From assembly GCA_017457955.1 (NCBI GenBank), contig JAFTGL010000009.1, forward strand, positions 124,001 to 188,000: a stretch of DNA of 64,000 nucleotides, in the 5' to 3' direction. The position numbers and the translations under genes are program-made. Source of the stretch: Ruminococcus sp. GTDB taxonomy: Bacteria; Bacillota; Clostridia; Oscillospirales; Acutalibacteraceae. Below are positions 26,179 through 34,897 of this stretch, piece after piece; position 1 is the first letter of the stretch, and each line of letters begins with the position of its first letter. Below the pieces are notes generated by a model. The model was not told the origin of the DNA and did no database searches. It saw nothing but the letters and a program-made list of their open reading frames with translations.

Positions 26179-26955
26179 TTATTTAATGATTTCCACGGGA
26201 ATCGCTAACCATTCGCGTACAAAATACGTTGGATAGGTAGACAGTCCGATAAGGTTGTTATGTGTGTTCACTGCGCTCACGTGTACCGTACTGTCTGTTT
26301 TATGTGCGATGATCCGCGCGCGGAGCTGATGGTAGCTGTCAGTAACTACGGCGATATTTTTGTTCAATTCTTCGTTCCGGATAATCGTCAGAGAATAGCA
26401 GATATTCTGTTCAGTGTTCACCGCTTTATCTTCGATATATATTCTTCGGGGAGCAATTCCGGCAGCGGTGAGGTTATCGTATATACATTGACCTTCACTC
26501 ATGGGCTCGTCCGCACCCTGACCGCCTGTCACTACTGCGTTCGCTTTTTGATGACTTTCAAGGTATTCCTGCGCCGCATCGATACGCTGCTGCAGCAGGG
26601 GACTTGCGCCCCACGGCTTTACCTGAGCGCCCAGCACCACGGCGGTATCATCGTTTGAGGGAGTTACAGTCATCGCATAGATCATAAAGCCCGATACCGT
26701 TGCCGCGTAAACCACAAAAAGTACAGCGATAGCTTGTACCGCACGAAGTATTATTTTTGTTACTTTTCGCCGGCACATCTGCGCTTTTATCCGATAATAT
26801 ATCTTAACAAAGCTGAAGCGAAAAATAACGGCACAGCAGACGCTCAGGCCGACAACGGTACCGATGTTATGAACACCGTACGCTATCGGTGCGATAAACC
26901 ACAGCAGAAAAATAACAGCGATGCAGGTGAGCGATACATGAATCAAGCGCTTCAT
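26179..26955 (-). CDS. YdcF/ElyC family (DUF218) membrane protein
   Basis: A 258-residue protein with three N-terminal hydrophobic helices (about 5-25, 33-50 and 68-92), then a DUF218 domain outside the membrane. The domain carries TAVVLGAQVKPWGASPLLQQRID, AVVTGGQGADEPMSEG, EDKAVNTEQNICYS and VVTDSYHQLRA, the usual order. Relatives (SanA, ElyC, YdcF) affect envelope integrity, but the reaction is unknown. It shares one base with the stop of the TSCPD gene upstream, so translation is coupled. Confidence 0.85.
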   Translation of the reverse strand: MKRLIHVSLTCIAVIFLLWFIAPIAYGVHNIGTVVGLSVCCAVIFRFSFVKIYYRIKAQMCRRKVTKIILRAVQAIAVLFVVYAATVSGFMIYAMTVTPSNDDTAVVLGAQVKPWGASPLLQQRIDAAQEYLESHQKANAVVTGGQGADEPMSEGQCIYDNLTAAGIAPRRIYIEDKAVNTEQNICYSLTIIRNEELNKNIAVVTDSYHQLRARIIAHKTDSTVHVSAVNTHNNLIGLSTYPTYFVREWLAIPVEIIK

Positions 26956-27206
26956 CAGGATTCCTGCGCCGCGCGAAGCGCGTGAGCCAGCTGATCGGGA
27001 CAGGAGGTACCTCTGCCGCCGCAGTCGATACCCTCGAGCTTTTCGATGGCGTCATCCACTTCCATACCCTTTACCAGCGCGCCGATCCCTTTCAGGTTAC
27101 CGTTGCAGCCGCCGATAAAGGAACAGTCCTTGATGATATCGTCTTCTATTTCCAACTCGATCATGCGCGAGCACACGCCGCGGGGGATATACGTATATTT
27201 CATCAT
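26955..27206 (-). CDS. TSCPD domain protein (TIGR03905-like)
   Basis: An 83-residue protein with four conserved Cys (GVCSRM, GGCNGN, DCGGRGTSCPDQLAHAL), matching the small stand-alone TSCPD family. The same domain occurs at the C-terminus of class II ribonucleotide reductases, where it probably binds zinc; the free protein has no proven function. AAGGAG stands 5 nt before ATG at 27206. Confidence 0.9.
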   Translation of the reverse strand: MMKYTYIPRGVCSRMIELEIEDDIIKDCSFIGGCNGNLKGIGALVKGMEVDDAIEKLEGIDCGGRGTSCPDQLAHALRAAQES

Positions 27207-27225
27207 TTGAACTCCTTTATTTTAA

Positions 27226-27254
27226 AATAAAAGACCTGCAAGGAGCAGGTCTTT
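27226..27254 (-). terminator. Terminator of tRNA-Gly (CCC)
   Basis: Stem AAAGACCTGC / GCAGGTCTTT with an AAGGA loop. It overlaps the last base of the tRNA CCA end and is followed on the minus strand by TTTTATTTTA. Confidence 0.85.
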
Positions 27255-27328
27255 GGAGCGGATAACGGGGCTCGAACCCGCAACATCAACCTTGGGAAGG
27301 TTGCGCTCTACCATTGAACTACATCCGC
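27254..27328 (-). tRNA. tRNA-Gly (CCC)
   Basis: A 75-nt tRNA with encoded CCA, acceptor GCGGAT, anticodon loop TTCCCAA and T-arm GCGGGTTCGAGCCCCGT. Confidence 0.96.
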
Positions 27329-27343
27329 GTTTCTTTCATCAGT

Positions 27344-27372
27344 AGTATAATACGAAAAGGTCGCTAAGTCAA
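27344..27372 (-). promoter_or_regulatory. Promoter for tRNA-Gly (CCC)
   Basis: On the minus strand TTGACT, a 17-nt spacer and TATACT. Confidence 0.75.
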
Positions 27373-27472
27373 GTGAGCCGACAAAATATCTTTTTTATTT
27401 CTTCTATCGGTAAAAAGAAATCCGTTTTTATGATATACTGTATGTTACACTTTCGTTTTTAAGGTGAATGAC

Positions 27473-28489
27473 ATGTCCTATCAAATCAATCTCGGACAGT
27501 GGAACAGCATTTTTGCCGTTCCGTCGTCCGTCGTCGATAAACATATCAAGATCGCTTCCGAAGCTCAATTGAAGGTTTTGCTGTATCTGCTCCGTCATGC
27601 GGATGAAAGCATCACTGACGAGAGCCTTTCTCAGGCACTTCGGTTATCAGAGGATGAGATACACAATGCGGTCAGCTTTTGGATCGAGCGCGGCGTATTT
27701 GCCGAAAACAGTCAAGTTTTGACGCCTGCCGCCGCAATTGATAATGCGCCGACAACACCGCAATCAAACGCGCCTCAGGAAAAGCCGCAAAAACAGCATA
27801 CGACCGTTTCACGTGCACGCCGTCCCGATTCTGACTTTGTGGCAAAGCTGTTAAAAGAGGACTCTTATCTGGCGGGATTACTCGAAGAAGCCCAGACGGT
27901 TTTGAAAAAACCGCTTTCCCCGGGCGATACCGCCACACTTGTCATGCTCTACGATACCTTCGGACTGCCGTGTGAGGTCATCGCGATGCTGCTCAACTAC
28001 CTTGCATCTGTCGGCAGCGCCAATATGCGCGCGGTCGAACGCTATGGGATACGCTGGTCGGACGATGGGATCAAAACCGTTGACGACGCGGAACGGGAGA
28101 TCGGGCGTATGGCTTCTTCACGTGAGGCATGGGGGAGAGTATCGTCCCTTCTCGGTATACGAAACGTCGGTAATCCAACCAAATCTCAGCTCGAAAATGC
28201 CGACCGCTGGCTGAATACATGGAAGTTCAGCGACGAAATGATCACCGAAGCCTATGAGCGCTGTGTGAATACCAAAGGGGAATATAACATCAGTTATATC
28301 AACGGTATCCTGCGCAAATGGAACGATAAGGGAATCCGTTCACTCGATCAGCTCAGAGAAGAGGAGTCCGCTGTACGCAGTAAACCGAAAGCCGCCAAAG
28401 GCAAAAATGGTAAAGGCTCTGTATTCTCGGTTGACGGCGCGTCCTTTGACGTCAGCAAGTATGAAAACAATTCTTTATTCGACGATTAA
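27473..28489 (+). CDS. dnaD: DnaD-like primosome protein
   Basis: Helps load the replicative helicase at origins or restart sites in Firmicutes. The 338 residues have an N-terminal winged-helix region (about 1-90, QLKVLLYLLRHADESITDESLSQAL), a Pro/Gln-rich linker (90-118), and two DnaD/DnaB-type helical segments (about 120-190 and 205-285, ending YNISYINGILRKWNDKGI). ATG at 27473 after AAGGTG is preferred over a GTG nine bases earlier. The helicase-loader ATPase gene follows 15 nt later, as in many Clostridia. Confidence 0.88.
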   Translation: MSYQINLGQWNSIFAVPSSVVDKHIKIASEAQLKVLLYLLRHADESITDESLSQALRLSEDEIHNAVSFWIERGVFAENSQVLTPAAAIDNAPTTPQSNAPQEKPQKQHTTVSRARRPDSDFVAKLLKEDSYLAGLLEEAQTVLKKPLSPGDTATLVMLYDTFGLPCEVIAMLLNYLASVGSANMRAVERYGIRWSDDGIKTVDDAEREIGRMASSREAWGRVSSLLGIRNVGNPTKSQLENADRWLNTWKFSDEMITEAYERCVNTKGEYNISYINGILRKWNDKGIRSLDQLREEESAVRSKPKAAKGKNGKGSVFSVDGASFDVSKYENNSLFDD

Positions 28490-28504
28490 ATGTGAGGTCA
28501 GACT

Positions 28505-29491
28505 ATGCCTTATTCTCAGGAAATCTATCATATAGCAAAAGACCGCTTATCGGAACGCCGCCGACAGGCGCTTCGCGCGGCGGATTACAGACGCGAACAG
28601 CTTTATCTGGAGATCCCCGCACTGCGCGAGATCAATAATGAATTGATGTCGATCGGCGCCGCAGTTGCGAAAAGCGTTGTCCGCAACGATAATCAGCACA
28701 GTATCAAAGAGCTCAGCGAGCGGAGTCTTGCCCTGCAGGCGGAACAAAACACGATCTTAGCTGAGAACCATATTGACAAAGATATCTTCGAGCCGAAATT
28801 CACCTGTGAGAAATGTGAGGATACCGGTTATATCGAGCGCGACAACCGCACCGAGGTATGCGATTGCTTTCTCAAACTCATGGCGGATATCGCCGGAGAA
28901 CAGCTCAGCGCGAATCTGCCGTTGAATGAAAACACCTTCAAAAACTTCAAGCTCGATTATTACAGCACTGAGCAGGATATCAACGGCAAAATTCCTTTTA
29001 ACAGGATGTCCAATATCTATAACTATTGTGTGAGCTATGCCGATAACTTCGGAATACACAGTAAAAGCCTGCTGTTAAGAGGCGGGACAGGACTCGGCAA
29101 AACCCATCTGAGTCTTGCTATCGCGAATGAAGTTATCAAAAAAGGCTTTTCTGTTATCTATGTATCGGCTCCCGAGATTTGCAACAAGCTCGAGAAAGAG
29201 CATTTCAGCCATCAATACAACGATCAGGAGGATACCTTCAACTCATTGCTGAAATGTGACCTGCTGATACTGGATGATTTGGGAACTGAGTTTGTATCCC
29301 CGTTTACCGTTTCGTGTATTTACAATATCTTCAACTCCCGCGTACTGGCGAACAAGCCGACGATCATCAGCACCAATATGCAGTTGAATGAATTGGTGAC
29401 AACCTATTCGCAGAGATTCGTCTCCAGACTGATCGGTTCCTGCGACAGACTGGATTTCATCGGCGACGATATCCGTACACAAATCAAATGA
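28505..29491 (+). CDS. DnaC/DnaI-like helicase loader ATPase
   Basis: A 328-residue AAA+ protein that opens and loads the DnaB/DnaC helicase ring with DnaD. Zinc ligands Cys101, Cys104, Cys119 and Cys121 (CEKCEDTGY...CDC) mark the N-terminal zinc domain. Walker A is GGTGLGKT (193-200), Walker B is LLILDDLG (about 251-258), and sensor residues lie in ISTNMQ. It could be confused with IstB transposition helpers, but the zinc domain and the dnaD neighbour make it the primosomal loader. Confidence 0.9.
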   Translation: MPYSQEIYHIAKDRLSERRRQALRAADYRREQLYLEIPALREINNELMSIGAAVAKSVVRNDNQHSIKELSERSLALQAEQNTILAENHIDKDIFEPKFTCEKCEDTGYIERDNRTEVCDCFLKLMADIAGEQLSANLPLNENTFKNFKLDYYSTEQDINGKIPFNRMSNIYNYCVSYADNFGIHSKSLLLRGGTGLGKTHLSLAIANEVIKKGFSVIYVSAPEICNKLEKEHFSHQYNDQEDTFNSLLKCDLLILDDLGTEFVSPFTVSCIYNIFNSRVLANKPTIISTNMQLNELVTTYSQRFVSRLIGSCDRLDFIGDDIRTQIK

Positions 29492-29516
29492 TTTTGAAAA
29501 AAATCCTAAATCCTAC

Positions 29517-29544
29517 TTGACATATTTGAATTTTTGATTATAAT
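29517..29544 (+). promoter_or_regulatory. Promoter for tRNA-Gln (CTG)
   Basis: TTGACA (29517-29522), a 16-nt spacer and TATAAT (29539-29544), 13 nt before the tRNA. Confidence 0.82.
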
Positions 29545-29557
29545 AGTAAAAGTGCAA

Positions 29558-29631
29558 TGCGGAATTGTGTAAGGGTAGCACAGCAGACTCTGACTCTGTA
29601 TGTCTGGGTTCGAATCCTAGTTCCGCAGCCA
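29558..29631 (+). tRNA. tRNA-Gln (CTG)
   Basis: A 74-nt tRNA with acceptor TGCGGAA/TTCCGCA, anticodon loop CTCTGAC, T-arm CTGGGTTCGAATCCTAG and encoded CCA. Confidence 0.96.
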
Positions 29632-29633
29632 TT

Positions 29634-29662
29634 GGCCCCGATTCACCTCGGGGCTGTTTTTT
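29634..29662 (+). terminator. Terminator between tRNA-Gln and tRNA-Pro
   Basis: Stem GCCCCGA / TCGGGGC followed by TGTTTTTT. The T run ends at 29662, directly before the first base of tRNA-Pro. Confidence 0.85.
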
Positions 29663-29739
<77 letters not shown>

Positions 29740-29772
29740 AAAAAAGAGACTGCTTCGGCAGTCTCTTTTATT
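29740..29772 (+). terminator. Terminator after tRNA-Pro
   Basis: A 12-bp stem AAAAGAGACTGC / GCAGTCTCTTTT with a stable TTCG loop, followed by A/T-rich sequence. Confidence 0.9.
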
Positions 29773-29827
29773 TGATTAAAACGCAATAAATTGAGATTTT
29801 AACATAATAATTACGAAGAGGTATAAA

Positions 29828-30346
29828 GTGAAAGTAACAAAATGCGATTCAAACCATCTTGCAAGAACGATTGATTTTTACAAACGAGTTTTGCAGTATC
29901 TCAAAAATCATATCAACTTTCCCAAGTGGTCAGAGGAACATCCAAGCGAAAAGAATGTAATGACAGCTGTGAACAATGGTGAACTTTTTATCTGTTTAGA
30001 CGGCGATAATATAGCAGGAGCTTGCGTAATCAGTGAAGATCCCGAAGGCTTTTATGAAGCCGGAGATTGGAGCAAAAGCCTGCAAGAGGGTGAATTTCTT
30101 ACGATCCATTTACTTGCGGTCGATCAAGATTACTACCGAAAGGGCGTTGGCAGCGTCATGGTGGACGCATGTATATCTTATGCAAAAGAACACGGATACA
30201 AAGCGATACGGCTGGATGTCGTACCCGATAATCACCCCGCGTCCGGTCTATATATGAAGAAAGGGTTTACGTATGCCGGAACAAAAGATCTCAAAAGAGG
30301 GATCGTGGAAATCCCCGTATTTGATCTGTATGAATTAAACCTGTAA
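29828..30346 (+). CDS. GNAT family N-acetyltransferase
   Basis: A 172-residue acetyl-CoA-dependent acetyltransferase. The acetyl-CoA motif is LLAVDQDYYRKGVGSVMVDACISYA (about 96-120), with the Q/R-x-x-G-x-G/A loop in the form RKGVGS. The C-terminal ASGLYMKKGF is typical. The start is GTG at 29828 with GAAGAGGT about 6 nt before it. The substrate cannot be told from sequence. It is monocistronic between a tRNA terminator and its own terminator. Slightly richer in A and T than its neighbours. Confidence 0.88.
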   Translation: MKVTKCDSNHLARTIDFYKRVLQYLKNHINFPKWSEEHPSEKNVMTAVNNGELFICLDGDNIAGACVISEDPEGFYEAGDWSKSLQEGEFLTIHLLAVDQDYYRKGVGSVMVDACISYAKEHGYKAIRLDVVPDNHPASGLYMKKGFTYAGTKDLKRGIVEIPVFDLYELNL

Positions 30347-30358
30347 TATCTAAATCAC

Positions 30359-30388
30359 AAGGAGCTGACGAGGGTCAGCTCCTTTTAT
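30359..30388 (+). terminator. Terminator after the GNAT gene
   Basis: An 11-bp stem AAGGAGCTGAC / GTCAGCTCCTT with a GAGG loop, followed by TTATCTT. Confidence 0.88.
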
Positions 30389-30456
30389 CTTGATAAAGAA
30401 TCCGAACCGAAATAGGGAAGAAGAGGTAATTATTATTATCAATTCAGCGATCACTA

Positions 30457-30504
30457 TTGACATTATCGGTTAATTGTGTTACTGTATTAATACAATAATA
30501 CAGT
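30457..30504 (+). promoter_or_regulatory. Promoter and palindromic operator of the GntR-ABC operon
   Basis: TTGACA (30457-30462), a 17-nt spacer and TACTGT (30480-30485). The outer arms ACTGTATT and AATACAGT (30481-30504) form an inverted repeat, with TGTATTAATACA as a perfect 12-bp palindrome inside it. It covers the -10 box and start site, right before the GntR gene, consistent with autorepression. Confidence 0.7.
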
Positions 30505-30517
30505 TAGGAGGTATGAG

Positions 30518-30880
30518 ATGGATTGGCGATTGGATAAGAAGCGTCCTATCTGTCCGCAGATATGCGAAAAGCTGTGTGTGATGATCGCCTCCGGTGAGCT
30601 CGGGGCAGGGGACAGGCTGATGTCAGTGCGCGACGTTGCGCTCAACGCCGGAATCACCCCCAACACCGTTCAAAAGTCGTTTGAGCTTCTCGAACAGCAG
30701 GGAGTCATTTACTCTATCCGCGGTTCGGGATGGTATGTCAGCGATAACGCACAAGTCGCACAGAACGTATTTAACGAGCTGGTTCACACAAAGACCGTCA
30801 ATTATCTGAACGACATGGAGTCCCTTGGACTCGGCAAAAAAGACATAATCAATATCATAAAGGAGTTTCGCTATGAGTGA
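30518..30880 (+). CDS. GntR family regulator, YtrA type
   Basis: A 120-residue repressor. The winged-helix domain spans about 10-75 (ICEKLCVMIASGELGAGDRLMSVRDVALNAGITPNTVQKSFELLEQQGVIYS), and only about 45 helical residues follow, the short effector part typical of the YtrA subgroup. TAGGAGGT precedes the ATG. It overlaps the ABC ATPase gene by 8 nt. YtrA regulators normally control the ABC transporter encoded next to them and sense envelope stress or cell-wall antibiotics; the inducer here is unknown. Confidence 0.92.
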   Translation: MDWRLDKKRPICPQICEKLCVMIASGELGAGDRLMSVRDVALNAGITPNTVQKSFELLEQQGVIYSIRGSGWYVSDNAQVAQNVFNELVHTKTVNYLNDMESLGLGKKDIINIIKEFRYE

Positions 30881-31571
30881 GATATTACGCTGTGATAATC
30901 TTACCAAGACCTTTGGTCATATGGTTGCTCTCAATCATCTTTCGATGAGGATAGAGAGCGGAAAGATCATCGGTCTGTTAGGTCCCAACGGCGCAGGTAA
31001 AACCACCCTCATCAAGATCATCAACGGCTTATTACAGCCCACAGTCGGCGCCGTATATATCTGCGGCAATACCCCCGGACCCCTGACAAAGCCTTTGGTC
31101 AGCTATCTGCCCGACATCAGCTATCTGAATAACTGGATGACAGTAGAGCAGATCGTCGAATTCTTCACTGACTTTTACGCAGATTTCCGTCCTCAACTGG
31201 CGTTTGAAATGATCGGTCGTTTGGGAATAGACCGTAAAATGCGTTTAAAGAGCCTTTCCAAGGGCAACAAGGAAAAGGTATGTCTGATCCTTGTCATGAG
31301 CCGCAACGCGCTTCTGTACGTCTTAGACGAGCCGATAGCGGGCGTTGATCCCGCGACGCGCGATTATATCATCACAACCATCATCAACAATTATAATCCC
31401 GCGGCGTCCGTTCTGATCTCCACCCATCTGATCTCGGATATCGAATCCGTTCTGGACGAGGTGCTTTTCATCAACAACGGCAGTATCTATCTGCATGATA
31501 CCGTCGACCATATCCGCGCGGCGCATAACAAGAGCGTCGACGAATATTTCAGGGAGGTGTTCAGATGGTAA
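30873..31571 (+). CDS. ABC transporter ATP-binding protein
   Basis: A 232-residue ATPase. Walker A is GPNGAGKTT (37-45) and Walker B ends LLYVLDEP. The signature is LSKGNKEK instead of LSGGQ, a variant common in YtrB-like exporters. The switch His follows in STHLIS. It overlaps the permease gene by 7 nt and the regulator by 8 nt. With the GntR regulator it resembles the ytr-type modules for envelope or antimicrobial-peptide response. Substrate unknown. Confidence 0.93.
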   Translation: MSEILRCDNLTKTFGHMVALNHLSMRIESGKIIGLLGPNGAGKTTLIKIINGLLQPTVGAVYICGNTPGPLTKPLVSYLPDISYLNNWMTVEQIVEFFTDFYADFRPQLAFEMIGRLGIDRKMRLKSLSKGNKEKVCLILVMSRNALLYVLDEPIAGVDPATRDYIITTIINNYNPAASVLISTHLISDIESVLDEVLFINNGSIYLHDTVDHIRAAHNKSVDEYFREVFRW

Positions 31572-32404
31572 AGAAGCTGATTAAATATGATTTCAGTTCC
31601 TATTTCAGACTGCTGCTGCCTGTCCAGCTGATCATTCTCGGATTTGCTCTTCTCAACCGCACGATCCAGTTCTTTGAGCCTGTCAGAAGCGCCAATCCCG
31701 AAGGCTTTATGAAAACCTTTGGTACGGTCTATAACGGTTTTTTCGTCTCCACGCTGGTACTGTACATCATCTCGATCTTTGTGTGCCTGTTGATGACCGT
31801 CATCGTCGGTATCGTCCGCTTTTATCAGGGGATGTATACGAACGAGGGTTATCTCAGCCACACGCTGCCTGTCACACCCAGTCAGCATATCTGCGCTAAG
31901 CTCCTAAGCTCCGTTATCTTCTTTTTCGGAGGACTGCTGGCGATCTTTGTTTCCTTCATGATCATCACCGCGGGAAACGTCAATATCGAGGTATTCAAAG
32001 CATTCTTCTACCTGATGCACAAGCTGTTCCAGGATTACGGCCTGAACGGCGGATTCTATATCCTTGAGATCGTTCTCTTGATGATCTGCATGCTGATCCG
32101 CACTTATTTAAAGCTGTTTTTCTGTATCTCGGTCGGTCAGCTCGCCAAGAGGAAGAAGGTATTGCTCGCGTTCGGCGTGTACTTCGGCATCTATGTCGCA
32201 AGACAGATGATCGGTACTGTCTTTATCATCATTACAATGGTCGGCTATGACCTTGTTGCAAGAATCCTCGATTGGCTCACCAAGAACGCGGTGATCTCGA
32301 ATCATATCGTGGTGTCGGTATTCATCCTGTTCGAAGCGATCCTCGCGCTGGTCTATTTCCTGTTCACCAAATACATCATGAGCAAAAAGCTCAATCTGAC
32401 ATAA
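31565..32404 (+). CDS. ABC transporter permease, six-helix membrane protein
   Basis: A 279-residue protein with about six membrane helices (roughly 18-35, 60-85, 110-135, 155-185, 195-225 and 240-265). Its conserved region GMYTNEGYLSHTLPVTPSQHICAKLL resembles ABC-2 type permeases of YtrB partners. It shares an overlapping start with the ATPase gene, so the two form one transporter. Function beyond that is inferred from the operon. Confidence 0.85.
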   Translation: MVKKLIKYDFSSYFRLLLPVQLIILGFALLNRTIQFFEPVRSANPEGFMKTFGTVYNGFFVSTLVLYIISIFVCLLMTVIVGIVRFYQGMYTNEGYLSHTLPVTPSQHICAKLLSSVIFFFGGLLAIFVSFMIITAGNVNIEVFKAFFYLMHKLFQDYGLNGGFYILEIVLLMICMLIRTYLKLFFCISVGQLAKRKKVLLAFGVYFGIYVARQMIGTVFIIITMVGYDLVARILDWLTKNAVISNHIVVSVFILFEAILALVYFLFTKYIMSKKLNLT

Positions 32405-32418
32405 GGAGGGGAGAGAAG

Positions 32419-33219
32419 ATGAAAAAGACTGTTAAACTTCTCGCTCTGATGACAGTGATCGCGGTTGTCGCTTTATCTCTCTGCTCCTGCCGTTCAATGG
32501 ACGAGACAATAGCCAATCAGGCGTTCTATACCGACAGCACCAAAACCGAATTCACCCTGCGCGGAAAGCTCTATCGGAAAATGGATATCGGCAGGCTGAG
32601 CTTTATCGACGCAGGGAACTATCCATCACAAAACAACGGATGTTATATCACGGAAAAGGACGTCCCTGCTCTGCTGAGCAGCTGGTACGGCGACTGGTAC
32701 TTCATCAATGATGATGAAACGGTCGTATACGTTTACGGGGACAACTATGTCCGCGAAGATAAGTATGAGGCAGTGAAGGAAGTTGCCGACAGCGCTGTTT
32801 TGGATCATTATTATATATCGTATTATCCCAATCTGTATCACTCCGCGCCTTACGAAAGCATAGAAGCGGATTACTGGGATACCGACACTGTGAGTAATAT
32901 ATTGCTGGATCAGGACGTCACTGATGCGATCAATAATGCATTAAAGACAGCCGAAAGCGATAAGGTGCAGTTATCGGATGAAAGGCTCCAATCGGTAGAC
33001 GCGATGATGATCGAGCGTTGTGATAAGGATATGATCGTGACAACGTATGACAGTGATGTAGTTCTCCTGCGCGACGGCGAGAAATGCTATGTGAGCAATG
33101 ACGGCAGTTACTACCGGGATGACGAGTACACTGTCTGTCCCTTCGACAAGGAAGGCGAGGCGCTGATTAAGGCGCTGTTCGAGAAATATCCCGAAGCCAC
33201 AGATCAAACTGCTTTTTGA
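32419..33219 (+). CDS. Putative lipoprotein of the ABC operon
   Basis: A 266-residue protein. The hydrophobic N-terminus (residues 4-22) ends LSLCSCRS, a slightly atypical lipobox with Cys at -2 as well. The rest is a soluble Tyr/Asp-rich domain of unknown family with no recognised motif. AGGAGGGGAG precedes ATG at 32419, 14 nt after the permease stop, so it belongs to the GntR-ABC operon and may be its extracytoplasmic sensor or binding partner. The long upstream extension of the frame overlaps the permease and is not coding. Confidence 0.75.
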   Translation: MKKTVKLLALMTVIAVVALSLCSCRSMDETIANQAFYTDSTKTEFTLRGKLYRKMDIGRLSFIDAGNYPSQNNGCYITEKDVPALLSSWYGDWYFINDDETVVYVYGDNYVREDKYEAVKEVADSAVLDHYYISYYPNLYHSAPYESIEADYWDTDTVSNILLDQDVTDAINNALKTAESDKVQLSDERLQSVDAMMIERCDKDMIVTTYDSDVVLLRDGEKCYVSNDGSYYRDDEYTVCPFDKEGEALIKALFEKYPEATDQTAF

Positions 33220-33240
33220 GACATTTAGCTGAACAAATAA

Positions 33241-33274
33241 GGGGCGGTCACATGACCGCCCTGATCGTTTTTAT
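33241..33274. terminator. Terminator of the ABC operon
   Basis: Perfect 8-bp stem GGGCGGTC / GACCGCCC with an ACAT loop, then TGATCGTTTTTATT, between convergent genes. Confidence 0.88.
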
Positions 33275-33288
33275 TGTAACATTCCCGA

Positions 33289-34281
33289 TCATTTACCGCC
33301 TTTCGGCTTGACCTTGGATAGGGGATTGCTCTTTGCCGCGGCTTCGATCTGGCGTGAATCCAGATGGGTGTAGATCTCGGTCGTGCTCAGGCTTTCGTGA
33401 CCTAAAACGTCCTTCAGCACACGGATATCCACGTTGCCGTGCTGATACATCAGCGTCGCGGCAGTATGGCGCAGCTTGTGCACCGAGTAGCCCTGCGAGT
33501 CAAGTCCGATCTTCTCGAGGTATTTGTAGACCATTTTCTGCACGGATTCGCGCGAAATGCGGCGTTTTTGCGCAGAGAGGAAGAGGGCATACTTGTCCTG
33601 ATAACGCACGCCGTCCACAGGGCGCACCTTCATATACGCTTCATACGCCGACATGCAGGCTTCGTTCAGGAAAATAATACGGGTTTTGTTGCCCTTACCG
33701 GTGATCTGAGCCGTATGATCGGAGCGGATATCGCTGTAATCCATCGCGACCAGCTCCGCCAGACGCATGCCGCAGTTGAGGAAAAAGGTGAGGATGCAGT
33801 AATCGCGTTCCCTGAACTTGCCGTCGACCGCGTTGAGCAGTTCGATGCTTTGTTCGAGGGTCAGATATTTCGGCAAATGGTGCTTCTCACGGTCGTTCGG
33901 GCGTTCCAGATCCTTTAACGGATCAGTCTGTAATAAATGCTTTTTGCTGGTCAGGTAGTTATAAAAGGACTTGACGCTGGTCGTCTTGCGTGCGCGGGCG
34001 GCTTTGTTGTTCTTGCGGACACGTAAAAGGTAATTCATGAATTCATAGCCGTCCGTCAGCGTCACAGAGGAAATCAGGTCTAAACCGACGTCGTCGATCC
34101 GGATATCCTGATAGGGGGTATCGGAAGAAACGATGCCTTTATGAAGTTTAATGAATCGGAAAAAAGTTTTCAAATCATTAAAGTATTCATCGACTGTTGT
34201 CGGAGAACGACCTTTGACCGTTTGCAGATAGTATAGATAATCTTTGATCAGCTCCGGAGCTTCTGTAGAAAAATTACTCAC
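33289..34281 (-). CDS. Tyrosine recombinase, XerC/XerD-like
   Basis: A 330-residue site-specific recombinase. The N-terminal SAM-like DNA-binding domain spans about 8-115 and the catalytic domain about 135-315. The active-site set is complete: Arg173 (GMRLAEL), Lys197 (GKGNK), His268 and Arg271 (HKLRHT), His295 (LGHES) and nucleophile Tyr304. It may resolve chromosome dimers (Xer) or act on a local element. An AT-rich region with long palindromes lies directly upstream, so a local target is plausible. The length is slightly above the 295-305 of classical Xer proteins, because of insertions in the N-terminal domain. Confidence 0.9.
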   Translation of the reverse strand: MSNFSTEAPELIKDYLYYLQTVKGRSPTTVDEYFNDLKTFFRFIKLHKGIVSSDTPYQDIRIDDVGLDLISSVTLTDGYEFMNYLLRVRKNNKAARARKTTSVKSFYNYLTSKKHLLQTDPLKDLERPNDREKHHLPKYLTLEQSIELLNAVDGKFRERDYCILTFFLNCGMRLAELVAMDYSDIRSDHTAQITGKGNKTRIIFLNEACMSAYEAYMKVRPVDGVRYQDKYALFLSAQKRRISRESVQKMVYKYLEKIGLDSQGYSVHKLRHTAATLMYQHGNVDIRVLKDVLGHESLSTTEIYTHLDSRQIEAAAKSNPLSKVKPKGGK

Positions 34282-34372
34282 AAATAATCACCACGATTTA
34301 ATTGATCAGGAATGACAGAATAGAATAACAATATTATACCGCTGAATAGGGGGCTGTATTTTCCTTATTAGA

Positions 34373-34404
34373 AAATTACATAAAATTAATATTTTATGTA
34401 ATTT
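34373..34404. repeat. 32-bp perfect palindrome beside the recombinase gene
   Basis: The 14-bp arms AAATTACATAAAAT and ATTTTATGTAATTT flank TAAT. The inner TTATGTAA-type half resembles one arm of Firmicute dif sites, but the spacing is not that of dif. It lies 92 nt upstream of the tyrosine recombinase start. Confidence 0.7.
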
Positions 34405-34594
34405 AGGGGAGGGATCAAAGCTATATATGCGCTGAATAAGCCCTTTTACAGCGGATTCGGGTATTTTGAACGTATCATTAAAAAATGTAGATGATTACTT
34501 TAATATTACCTGATTATTACTATTTATACTTGAGAGGTTTTGATCTGACAAACATTTATGATACGATTTATGATACGATTCTGTTTTCATTGCT

Positions 34595-34667
34595 TTTAAA
34601 ATATCGTTTCAGTTTTTTTCGAATGAGTGTATTGTTCATTTCAAAAAAACTGAAACGATATTTTAAA
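34595..34667. repeat. Long inverted repeat, 25-bp perfect arms
   Basis: The left arm starts TTTAAAATATCG and ends in a run of T's; the right arm is its exact reverse complement over 25 bp. After a two-base mismatch the pairing resumes for 5 bp around a 9-nt loop. It could be a terminator on either strand or the relic of a miniature element. Confidence 0.7.
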
Positions 34668-34897
34668 TCATTATTTTATTAATTATGAAGCTATTATAAA
34701 TCCGATTGCAGACCGATCGTATGAAATATCAGAATGAGAGTGTTATCAGTCATCTGAAGCCCGATTGATAACTTTAGCTATTGGAACTGTATTTGCTTTG
34801 AATTGATTTGTTTGTAAAGGACTAATATCGGGAAAACGGCAAATACAATTATTGCCTTACCATGCTGTTCTTATCCTCTATTCTGATCCTTTACTCC

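Noticed and set aside
34373..34404. Chromosomal dif site
   Set aside because: The arms look partly like Xer half-sites, but the central spacer is 10 rather than 6 bp and both arms are identical; kept only as a palindrome.
34491..34682. A 63-codon open frame in the AT-rich spacer
   Set aside because: No ribosome site, low-complexity content and it crosses a long inverted repeat.
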